7,358 bases of DNA from an uncultured Bacilli bacterium (GTDB lineage Bacteria > Bacillota_I > Bacilli_A > RF39 > UBA660): the NCBI GenBank assembly GCA_947623705.1, contig CANQHT010000059.1:1-7358 (forward strand), given 5' to 3'. The position numbers were made by a program, and so were the translations under genes. Under the pieces are notes generated by a model, which was not told where the DNA came from, did not search any database, and worked only from the letters and a program-made list of their open reading frames with translations. Below are positions 1 to 5,325 of this stretch, piece after piece (the first letter of the stretch is position 1; every line of letters starts with the position of its first letter).

Positions 1-1123
1 TTAGGATTTCCATAGCTTTATTATATTGTAATTCATAACCATCAACATTATAATCTGGGGCAATACCAACACCATCAATACAATTTCCTGTCGGTGTTAA
101 CCATTTAGCAGAGGTATATTTAACAGAATCGCCATTACCTAATTCCGCGATTTGTTGAACCTTTCCCTTGCCATAAGTCTTTGTACCAACTAATTTAGCA
201 CCATAACTTTCTTTTAAAGCAGCAGCAAGTATTTCGGATGCTGATGCAGAATTACCATTAACTAATACAACTATAGGATAACTACGACTTTCTTTAGTTT
301 CATCCTTATATGTAAAATCACTATTACTAGATTGTAATGAATAAATAACTTTACCTTTTTCTAAGAATAATGATGCTGTATCTTCAGCTGCAGATAAATA
401 ACCACCAACATTATCTCTTACATCAATTATTAAAGAATTTATTCCTTTACTTTCCATTTCATTTAAAGCTTTACTTACTTGACTACCTAAGGTTTCCGAA
501 AATTTTCTAATAACCAAATAACCAACATTATTATCTATATTATGAGATATAGCTTTATTTTCTAATTTAGCTTTTGCAACATTAAATGTTAAGATTTGAT
601 TATTACGATTTACCTCGATACTAACTGTTTCATCGTTATTATTTTTTATTAAATTACCAATAAATTCACTAGTAGCGTTAGTAACATCAGTCCCATTTAC
701 TCTTTGTAATATATCATTTGCCATTATACCGGCTTTTTCAGCTGGACTATCTTTAGTTACACTAACAATTAAATTACCTTGAATTTCAATACCAACACCA
801 TTATAAGTTTCTCCTAAATCATCTAATATATCTTGGTATTCTTCATCTTCTAAATAGGTAGTATATTTATCTCCCAAAAAATTAACCATTCCTTCTTCAG
901 CAGCTTTTAACATGGCATCTTTATCGACATTATCATAATATTTAGATAATAAGGTTTTATATACTTCGACAAATTCTTGTAAATCTTCATCATTACTTAT
1001 TAAATCAATCTTTGTATTAGAATTATTTAACATAATTACCCCAGTTGCAATACCTGATATTACTGCCGTTACTATAATTATTATTATTACTCCCAATAAA
1101 CCAAAACCATTTGTCTTTTTCAC
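1..1123 (-). CDS. S41 family C-terminal processing peptidase (CtpA/CtpB-like), 3' end outside window
   Basis: This membrane-anchored serine protease has the CtpA/CtpB/Prc architecture; the family cleaves proteins near their C-termini on the outer face of the membrane. The reading frame stays open for 374 codons from a GTG at 1121-1123 to the window edge. The GTG is preceded by GGGAAG at 1131-1136, seven bases away, and upstream GTG codons are out of frame. Residues 9-32 form an N-terminal membrane anchor. A PDZ domain lies at about 105-180 (GVGIEI, then SPAEKAGI). The S41 core carries RDNVGG (236-241) and NGNSASASE. The catalytic Ser is predicted at 294 and the Lys at 319 (YGKGK), the 25-residue spacing of the family, with the conserved Gln at 323. 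The last visible residues (a KAMEIL run) resemble the usual end of the catalytic domain, so little is probably missing unless a peptidoglycan-binding domain follows. CtpB cleaves SpoIVFA in spore formers, but the role here is unknown. Confidence 0.93.
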   Translation of the reverse strand, partial: MKKTNGFGLLGVIIIIIVTAVISGIATGVIMLNNSNTKIDLISNDEDLQEFVEVYKTLLSKYYDNVDKDAMLKAAEEGMVNFLGDKYTTYLEDEEYQDILDDLGETYNGVGIEIQGNLIVSVTKDSPAEKAGIMANDILQRVNGTDVTNATSEFIGNLIKNNNDETVSIEVNRNNQILTFNVAKAKLENKAISHNIDNNVGYLVIRKFSETLGSQVSKALNEMESKGINSLIIDVRDNVGGYLSAAEDTASLFLEKGKVIYSLQSSNSDFTYKDETKESRSYPIVVLVNGNSASASEILAAALKESYGAKLVGTKTYGKGKVQQIAELGNGDSVKYTSAKWLTPTGNCIDGVGIAPDYNVDGYELQYNKAMEIL

Positions 1124-1144
1124 ACAATCACTTCCCGTACTATA

Positions 1145-1174
1145 ATTTTAACACGCAAATCAAAAAAAAGTAAA
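1145..1174 (-). promoter_or_regulatory. Candidate promoter of the S41 protease gene
   Basis: On the minus strand TTTACT (1169-1174) and TAAAAT (1145-1150) are separated by 18 bp and lie just upstream of the protease GTG. The -35 box overlaps the descending arm of the preceding gene's terminator. That is a compact arrangement but lowers confidence. An overlapping TATAGT is an alternative -10. Confidence 0.4.
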
Positions 1175-1194
1175 GTTTATTGTAACCTTACTTT
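1162..1194 (-). terminator. Rho-independent terminator after the thioredoxin-like gene
   Basis: On the minus strand an 11-bp stem (arms 1184-1194 and 1167-1177, one G-U pair, 6-nt loop) is followed by a T run read from 1166-1162. The first arm includes the TAA stop of the 1188-1760 gene. It separates that gene from the protease gene. Confidence 0.75.
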
Positions 1195-1760
1195 AATTTT
1201 TCCTGTATAGTTTTGTAATCTTCAATATAATTTGTTATTTTTCCATCTTTTATTTTTAATAATGTTAAATCTCCAAAGTCAAAATCTTGAACCTTAGTTG
1301 CTTTTGGATTACTCTTATTATCATTATTAACATTATAATATGGTTTATTTAATGCATTATCTAAATCACAATAATAGATTTTGATATAATCTTTTAGTCC
1401 TAGATTACTCTTTTCAGAATATCTTGCCATTAACCCAGAATATTTAACGGCTGCACTATCTTTACTATCATAAACCAAAACATAATATTCATCGTATGGT
1501 CTATTTAAAATAGTTCCAACACTTGTTATTTCGTAATCTATTTCACCCGCAGTTACTTCTAGCTCTTCTACTTCATTCTTCTTTTGAATATGACTAGTTA
1601 CAAAATAGATTCCCACAATTATCAACACTATAACAACTAAAATAATGATAAATGATTTAATATCCATTTCATCTTCAGTTGCTACACTTAATCCCTTATT
1701 CATTCTTCTGGCTTTCCTACTCATCATCATAGGATTTTCTTTTAATTTGTTCTTTTTCAT
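1188..1760 (-). CDS. Membrane-anchored thioredoxin-like protein lacking the CxxC motif
   Basis: This 190-residue protein has a basic cytoplasmic N-terminus (1-30), one membrane segment (about 35-55) and an extracytoplasmic domain (about 75-190). The domain's beta-alpha order resembles thioredoxin: a YYVLVYDS strand at 92-99 where the active-site loop would follow, a YIKIYYCDLD strand at 125-134, then LTLLKIKDGKI (165-175) and a final helix. The CxxC site is replaced by SKDSAA, and the cis-Pro position before the TLL strand reads Leu. A classical redox role is therefore unlikely; a binding or structural role is inferred. The ATG start is supported by AGAAGGA about 8 nt upstream. Codons for Met11-13 and Met20 have no comparable site. 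It has its own candidate promoter and a terminator over its stop. The fold assignment rests on pattern only, and the function is unknown. Confidence 0.8.
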   Translation of the reverse strand: MKKNKLKENPMMMSRKARRMNKGLSVATEDEMDIKSFIIILVVIVLIIVGIYFVTSHIQKKNEVEELEVTAGEIDYEITSVGTILNRPYDEYYVLVYDSKDSAAVKYSGLMARYSEKSNLGLKDYIKIYYCDLDNALNKPYYNVNNDNKSNPKATKVQDFDFGDLTLLKIKDGKITNYIEDYKTIQEKLK

Positions 1761-1783
1761 TACATAATTCCTTCTTCATATTA

Positions 1784-1812
1784 ATTATATCGAAATATTA
1801 AGGCAAAAGCAA
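1784..1812 (-). promoter_or_regulatory. Sigma-A-type promoter of the thioredoxin-like gene
   Basis: On the minus strand TTGCTT (1807-1812) and a perfect TATAAT (1784-1789) are separated by 17 bp, 23 bp before the ATG. The -35 box lies in the palindrome that follows the upstream sigma-factor gene. Confidence 0.65.
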
Positions 1813-1822
1813 TTATAATTGC
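1806..1822 (-). terminator. Weak palindromic terminator candidate after the second sigma gene
   Basis: A 14-bp perfect palindrome (1809-1822) overlaps the TAA stop of the sigma gene and is followed on the minus strand by four T residues. The stem is short and AT-rich, so termination may be leaky and the downstream thioredoxin-like gene may be partly co-transcribed. Confidence 0.3.
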
Positions 1823-2661
1823 CGAGAAAGAGTTTTATTTTTTCTCTTTAAATCATTAACTAACATATAATATTTTCGCATAATATAATTTACTTTACCA
1901 GTACCTATCTTTAACCCATTAGCAATTTCTATAATGGCTTTTCCTTCGCCAACTCTTAATAAAACCACTTTGGTTTCTAATTTAGTTAAAGACATACATA
2001 AATCTAAAATAGCCCTGTTATCTAATTCTTCCTTTAATGAAGGAATTTTTAAAAATTTTTCATAATTAGCCAAATCTCTCCGCATTTTATTTAATACATA
2101 ATATATTATTTCACTAATTCCTTGATGCGTTATTCCAAGTTTACTAGCTATGTCTTCTAAAGTTAATCCTTCAAAGAAATAATATTGTAAAACTAATCTT
2201 CTTCTATCGGATAAATTTAAAAGATAATGTCTAATCAATTCTTTTCTTAAAGTATCAGTTTCTTTAGCACAATAATCATCTTCTAAATTACTTAATAAAT
2301 CAATATCATTACAATGTTCATAAATATTTTCGGTTTTTAATTTATTTTTCTTTAGATAAGTATCTACAAAACTATCAGTAACATTATATATATAGTTATA
2401 AAATGTACTTTTATTTTCTTCTTTATATGTATCTATTCCTCTTATTAAACCAATTATCCCAGCGGCAAATAATTCTTCTTTATTATCATAATAATCATAT
2501 TTATTTTCGACTAATTTACTTATGATATGCAAGTTATGTTTTATTAATTCTTCTCTGGCTTTTTTATCCCCTTCCATTGCTAGTTTTAGATAATGTAAAT
2601 TATTTTTGTTAGTAAAAGGCTCAGGCATTTCATCTAATAAATAATATCCTATTTTTTCCAT
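1813..2661 (-). CDS. Divergent sigma-70 family factor with an extra C-terminal helix-turn-helix
   Basis: This 282-residue protein is built like a sigma factor of the sporulation group. Residues 23-50 carry the EGDKKAREELIKHNLHII entry into region 2. The core helix is ELFAAGIIGLIRGIDTY (63-79). The promoter-melting and -10 recognition part (about 85-105) is degenerate compared with the neighbouring factor. Region 4 lies at about 143-198, with helix-turn-helix LTLEDIASKLGITHQGISEI (167-186, 20 residues). A further segment at about 217-275 contains a second helix-turn-helix resembling LuxR or region 4 (LTKLETKVV, EIANGLKIGTGKVNYI), which standard sigma factors lack. The ATG at 2659-2661 is preferred over an in-frame TTG 54 nt upstream, because GGAG lies 9 nt before this ATG. 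It is the second gene of a pair, 54 nt after the SigE/K-like gene. Its promoter targets are unknown. Confidence 0.85.
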   Translation of the reverse strand: MEKIGYYLLDEMPEPFTNKNNLHYLKLAMEGDKKAREELIKHNLHIISKLVENKYDYYDNKEELFAAGIIGLIRGIDTYKEENKSTFYNYIYNVTDSFVDTYLKKNKLKTENIYEHCNDIDLLSNLEDDYCAKETDTLRKELIRHYLLNLSDRRRLVLQYYFFEGLTLEDIASKLGITHQGISEIIYYVLNKMRRDLANYEKFLKIPSLKEELDNRAILDLCMSLTKLETKVVLLRVGEGKAIIEIANGLKIGTGKVNYIMRKYYMLVNDLKRKNKTLSRQL

Positions 2662-2670
2662 ATTCTTCAA

Positions 2671-2674
2671 CTCC
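2671..2674 (-). promoter_or_regulatory. Ribosome binding site deciding the start of the second sigma gene
   Basis: GGAG on the minus strand sits 9 nt before ATG 2659-2661. The longer TTG-started frame (from 2715) would abut the upstream stop codon and has no Shine-Dalgarno site, so the ATG is chosen. Confidence 0.65.
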
Positions 2675-2686
2675 AAACGTTTTTTT

Positions 2687-2715
2687 ATAGTATCACTTAT
2701 TAATATGAATTGCAA
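2687..2715 (-). promoter_or_regulatory. Candidate internal promoter before the second sigma gene
   Basis: TTGCAA (2710-2715) and TACTAT (2687-2692) are 17 bp apart on the minus strand, between the stop of the first sigma gene and the second gene. This would let the two factors be expressed separately. In such an AT-rich spacer a chance match is possible. Confidence 0.4.
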
Positions 2716-3420
2716 TTATTTATTGACAATTCTTTTTCTTGATTTGTTTCTTTCTTCATTTTTTTCAATAACATCTTTTTCTATTAAAATTTTTTCTATA
2801 TTTCTAAGGACTCTTTTTATTACTCCAGAAACATTTGATTGTTTAACATTAAACATATCAGCAATTTCTCTTTGAAGATAAGTATGATCATTGTAAAAAC
2901 CAAAATAAAGTTTTAACATTTCTCTTTTTCTAGGGGGCAATTTTTCAACTATTTCTCTGACAATTTTATATACTTCAACATTTTCATTTTCTTTTACTAA
3001 ATCATAATCTTCTGTAAGTAGGTCTTCTATTTTAAGGGCATCATCATTTTTATTTCTATAGACAACATTTTCAATACTAATAGTGGCACATTCTTTTTGT
3101 AACTTTCTAATAAACATTAAAATTTCATTATCAATACATCTTGTAGCAAATGTTGAAAATTCATAGTCTTTTGTTATGTCATAACTATCAACCGCTTTAA
3201 TTAAACCTAAAATACCTATGGAGAATAAATCACTTTTATCGTAGTTAAAATCTATAAATTTTTTATTCATTTCATAAGTAACTAATCTAATATTATGAAA
3301 AATAATTTTTTCACGAGCTTCCATTGAACCTTCATTGAATAATTTAAATAAATGAGTTAATTCTTTTTTGGAAATAAGTTCTGGTATTTTACCATCAAAA
3401 TGGAAATAATTATTATTCAT
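2716..3420 (-). CDS. SigE/SigK-like RNA polymerase sigma-70 factor
   Basis: This 234-residue alternative sigma factor directs RNA polymerase to its own promoter set. Residues 28-50 match the start of region 2 (GSMEAREKIIFHNIRLV). DLFSIGILGLIKAVDSYD (64-81) is the core-binding helix. FSTFATRCIDNEILMFIRK (88-106) matches the RCIENEILM signature of the mother-cell factors SigE and SigK. Region 4 spans about 150-212, with REKL-type PPRKREMLKLYFGF and the helix-turn-helix YLQREIADMFNVKQSNVSG (181-199). No SigE-type membrane pro-sequence is visible. The ATG at 3418-3420 has GGAGG 8 nt upstream. A second ATG (3424-3426) would sit only 2 nt from GGAGG, and the TTG at 3442-3444 precedes it. The gene follows its own extended -10 promoter and probably forms an operon with the sigma-like gene at 1813-2661. 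Whether it acts in sporulation cannot be told from this window. Confidence 0.9.
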   Translation of the reverse strand: MNNNYFHFDGKIPELISKKELTHLFKLFNEGSMEAREKIIFHNIRLVTYEMNKKFIDFNYDKSDLFSIGILGLIKAVDSYDITKDYEFSTFATRCIDNEILMFIRKLQKECATISIENVVYRNKNDDALKIEDLLTEDYDLVKENENVEVYKIVREIVEKLPPRKREMLKLYFGFYNDHTYLQREIADMFNVKQSNVSGVIKRVLRNIEKILIEKDVIEKNEERNKSRKRIVNK

Positions 3421-3428
3421 TTTCATAA

Positions 3429-3433
3429 CCTCC
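3429..3433 (-). promoter_or_regulatory. Ribosome binding site of the SigE/K-like gene
   Basis: A perfect GGAGG on the minus strand lies 8 nt before ATG 3418-3420. It decides among three possible in-frame starts. Confidence 0.75.
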
Positions 3434-3456
3434 AATTTTTTCAAAAAACATTTGAT

Positions 3457-3484
3457 ATTATAGCATTTTTTTAAAATTATGCAA
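3457..3484 (-). promoter_or_regulatory. Extended -10 promoter of the sigma-factor operon
   Basis: On the minus strand TTGCAT (3479-3484) and TATAAT (3457-3462) are 16 bp apart, with TG one base upstream of the -10 (TGC-TATAAT). This is a strong vegetative-type promoter directly after the XRE gene's terminator, so the sigma pair is not obviously dependent on an alternative sigma factor. Confidence 0.7.
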
Positions 3485-3486
3485 TT

Positions 3487-3522
3487 AAAAAAACCGCTAC
3501 CAAAATTAATTTGATAACAGTT
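3487..3522 (-). terminator. Rho-independent terminator of the XRE gene
   Basis: On the minus strand a 13-bp stem (arms 3510-3522 and 3492-3504, several G-U pairs, 5-nt loop) is followed by a T run down to 3487. It lies 5 bp beyond the XRE stop and isolates that gene from the sigma operon. Confidence 0.75.
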
Positions 3523-3527
3523 ATTTT

Positions 3528-3761
3528 TTAAAAATTAAATTTACTTTTACTATATGGCTTTCTTTCATCAGTACGACATAACAAATAATCTAAACTAACA
3601 TTATAGAAGTCCGCTAATTTACATAATTTATCTATGGGAAATAAACGAATACCTAATTCATATTTAGAATATTGTTGTTGGGTAATATTTAGTATTTTAG
3701 CTATATCTTTTTGGGTTAAATCTTTGTCTTCTCTTATTTCTTTTATTCTTACTATTTGCAT
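3528..3761 (-). CDS. XRE-family (Cro/CI-type) helix-turn-helix regulator
   Basis: This 77-residue protein is a single HTH_3-type DNA-binding domain. It shows REDKDLTQKDIAKIL (helices 1-2), NITQQQYSKYELG (the recognition helix region, about 26-38) and the typical closing PIDKLCKLADFYNVSLDYLL. A short basic tail follows, with no ligand or dimerisation domain. Such proteins usually bind operators as dimers and repress themselves or a neighbour. The ATG start has GGTGAT, a good anti-SD match, 5 nt upstream. It is transcribed divergently from the surface-protein gene across about 105 bp. That spacer holds a perfect inverted repeat around the neighbour's promoter, which makes the surface gene its likely target. 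The regulatory link is inferred. Confidence 0.9.
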   Translation of the reverse strand: MQIVRIKEIREDKDLTQKDIAKILNITQQQYSKYELGIRLFPIDKLCKLADFYNVSLDYLLCRTDERKPYSKSKFNF

Positions 3762-3787
3762 AAATTATCACCATATATAATATTTCA

Positions 3788-3830
3788 TACATTCATTTGG
3801 AAGTATTGACATTACACTCGTTTGAATGTA
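3788..3830. promoter_or_regulatory. Putative operator: inverted repeat flanking the surface-protein promoter
   Basis: TACATTCA (3788-3795) and TGAATGTA (3823-3830) form a perfect 8-bp inverted repeat with centres 35 bp apart. One arm lies upstream of the -35 and the other overlaps the -10 of the plus-strand promoter. The similarity extends imperfectly inward (7 of 10 positions). It is a plausible binding site for the adjacent XRE protein. The spacing is more than three helical turns, so it could be two sites rather than one. Confidence 0.45.
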
Positions 3831-3834
3831 AAAT
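3806..3834 (+). promoter_or_regulatory. Strong sigma-A-type promoter of the surface-protein gene
   Basis: A perfect TTGACA (3806-3811), a 17-bp spacer and TAAAAT (3829-3834), about 32 bp before the start codon. This is the closest consensus promoter in the window. Confidence 0.8.
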
Positions 3835-3866
3835 AATCATATAGATATTATAGTAAGGATGATATA

Positions 3867-5288
3867 ATGAGATTAAATAAGAAAGAAAATATTATTTTAA
3901 TGATTGGAATAGTTGTTTTATTAGTAGGCATATTTGTGCTTAATAATCAATCAAAGGAAACTAAAGAACTACCTCAAGTAAAATTAAAAGAGAAAGAAAA
4001 TAATAAACAATTTGCTTTAATGATTGAACAAACTAAAGGTGAAGGAGATTACGAAGATGGTAGTGAAGAATACACAGATGCTTTTCCAACCGAAGGATAT
4101 AGATTTAATGAAAGTATGTCAGGTTGTATAGATATAAATGGTCAAGAAATAGAAAACGCACTCGAATATGATTATGATAATTATACTATAACAGTAAATA
4201 CAAATAAAACAGCTTATTGTTATTTGTATTATGATATATATGAAAAAACAATAACACCATTAGAATTAGTAGCATCAAATCCACAAGGATTAACTCAACA
4301 GCCTTTAGTTGGAGGTATGCATAGATATCAAGGAACAGATAATGTAGCAAACTGGATAATATTTGGAACAACAGAAAAATGTAACAAAGATGAAGGAGAA
4401 AAATGTACAAATTCAAAATTAGGAGAAATGACATATGCAGAATATGTAGATAAATATATGTATCGAATAATCGGAATAACAGAAGAAGGACAATTGTACT
4501 TATTAAAAGAAACATTCTTAAAAGAAAGATCAGTAACAGGATTTGCTTGGAATAATAAATATTCTATAGATAGTTCAAGTAGTTATTATTGTCCAGATGG
4601 AATATGTCCGGAATGGAACGAAGCAGACTTATTTAAAAGAATAAATGGAACATCCAATGGAACAACTGCTGGAGCCGGTAGTAGTTCTTCTACAAGATCT
4701 GATACCGATATCTTTGTAGATAATGAATATTATGATTATCTAAAATCAGGAGATGAAAATGGTGGAGAAGAAGCCAGTGAATGGTATAACTTAATAGATA
4801 ATCACGATTGGTATTATGGAGACACAACAAGTACATCATATAATGGAGATACATTATATAATATAGAAACAGGAAAAAGTGAAACAACGCATTATGCAGG
4901 AACATATGGATCAGTAACAGGTCAAAGTTATACTTGGACAAATACAGTAAATGCAAAGATAAGTTTAATGTACTTACACGATTATGCATATGCCTATCCG
5001 GGAGGGAATCCAAATAATTATACAAATGTAGCAAATAGCTGGATTCATTATGAAAAAGATGGATATAACACAGCAAGATACGAATGGTTAAGCACTCGCT
5101 GGGGTATCATTAGCGCGAGTAACACGAATGTCGGCGCGCGGAATGTGCATCATAACGGCAACTTGAGCTACTACCCCTACCTGTATAATAGCGACCTTGG
5201 TGCCCGGCCTGTCTTCTATCTGTTATCGATTGTATCATTAACTGGAGAAGGTACTAAAGATAGTCCATTTATTATTTCAAATTTATAG
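3867..5288 (+). CDS. Membrane-anchored surface protein with a putatively hypervariable C-terminal (C-type-lectin-like) domain
   Basis: This 473-residue protein has an N-terminal membrane anchor (about 9-26) after a basic start, so the rest is expected outside the cell. Residues 48-122 form a domain with a Cys pair (87, 118) that ends AYCYLYYD. The central part has Cys pairs 172/180 and 242/247 (CPDGIC), YMYRIIGI, a Ser/Gly/Thr-rich stretch (261-279) and AKISLMYLHDYAYA (363-376). From memory, this pattern recurs in surface proteins of uncultured gut Bacillota that end in 'G-x-RPV-x-YL', related to the C-type-lectin or DUF6273 type. Residues 409-452 are encoded by a GC-rich patch and contain the motif LGARPVFYL (444-452). 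The tail LTGEGTKDSPFII is AT-rich again. The ATG has AAGGATGAT just upstream. The likely role is ligand binding or adhesion with a diversified tip, as in DGR target proteins. No LPXTG motif is seen. Confidence 0.85.
   Translation: MRLNKKENIILMIGIVVLLVGIFVLNNQSKETKELPQVKLKEKENNKQFALMIEQTKGEGDYEDGSEEYTDAFPTEGYRFNESMSGCIDINGQEIENALEYDYDNYTITVNTNKTAYCYLYYDIYEKTITPLELVASNPQGLTQQPLVGGMHRYQGTDNVANWIIFGTTEKCNKDEGEKCTNSKLGEMTYAEYVDKYMYRIIGITEEGQLYLLKETFLKERSVTGFAWNNKYSIDSSSSYYCPDGICPEWNEADLFKRINGTSNGTTAGAGSSSSTRSDTDIFVDNEYYDYLKSGDENGGEEASEWYNLIDNHDWYYGDTTSTSYNGDTLYNIETGKSETTHYAGTYGSVTGQSYTWTNTVNAKISLMYLHDYAYAYPGGNPNNYTNVANSWIHYEKDGYNTARYEWLSTRWGIISASNTNVGARNVHHNGNLSYYPYLYNSDLGARPVFYLLSIVSLTGEGTKDSPFIISNL
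5091..5222 (+). other. Candidate DGR variable region (VR) within the surface-protein gene
   Basis: By hand count the patch is about 54% G+C (70 of 130 bases, 5091-5220) with about 22% A, against much more AT-rich flanks. All 44 codons for residues 409-452 lack a third-position A. In residues 409-443, 27 of 35 codons end in C or T and the other eight in G. The encoded residues at the NNY positions (Ile, Ser, Val, Gly, His, Tyr, Pro, Asn, Asp) are those reached from AAY by changing adenines. The last 27 bp (5196-5222, encoding LGARPVFYL) look like the conserved end of a VR, where an initiation-of-mutagenic-homology element would lie. The boundaries are approximate. No template repeat is in the window to confirm it. 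Confidence 0.6.
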
Positions 5289-5289
5289 A

Positions 5290-5322
5290 AAAAATACAAG
5301 TTTAGTTAAAACCTGTATTTTT
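5290..5322. terminator. Bidirectional terminator between surface protein and lipoprotein genes
   Basis: A 14-bp stem (5290-5303 with 5309-5322, one A/C mismatch, 5-nt loop) lies between the convergent stops (5288 plus, 5326 minus). Runs of A on the left and T on the right supply U tracts for transcripts in both directions. Confidence 0.8.
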
Positions 5323-5325
5323 ATT

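Noticed and set aside
2662..2715. N-terminal extension of the second sigma gene from a TTG at 2713-2715
   Set aside because: The TTG has no Shine-Dalgarno site and lies directly against the upstream stop. A GGAG site serves the ATG at 2661, and the extension would cover a plausible promoter.
4186..4515. Open reading frame of 109 codons on the minus strand
   Set aside because: It is antisense to the surface-protein gene. Its Leu/Tyr/His-rich translation is what complementing Asn/Thr/Glu-rich codons produces. It has no ribosome binding site or recognisable motif.
4690..5076. Open reading frame of 128 codons on the minus strand
   Set aside because: Also an antisense shadow of the surface-protein gene, with the same Leu/His/Tyr-rich composition. 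It is open because the sense strand is Asn/Tyr/Asp-rich and leaves few antisense stops.
5091..5222. The GC-rich patch as a recently inserted foreign gene fragment or IS remnant
   Set aside because: The reading frame runs through without interruption, the end matches the family's conserved RPV-x-YL motif, and there are no flanking direct or inverted repeats. Codon-level adenine replacement explains it better.
5223..5288. Hairpin just after the candidate variable region, as some DGRs have
   Set aside because: Only a 4-bp GTTA/TAAC pairing is visible near 5222-5242. That is too short to claim.
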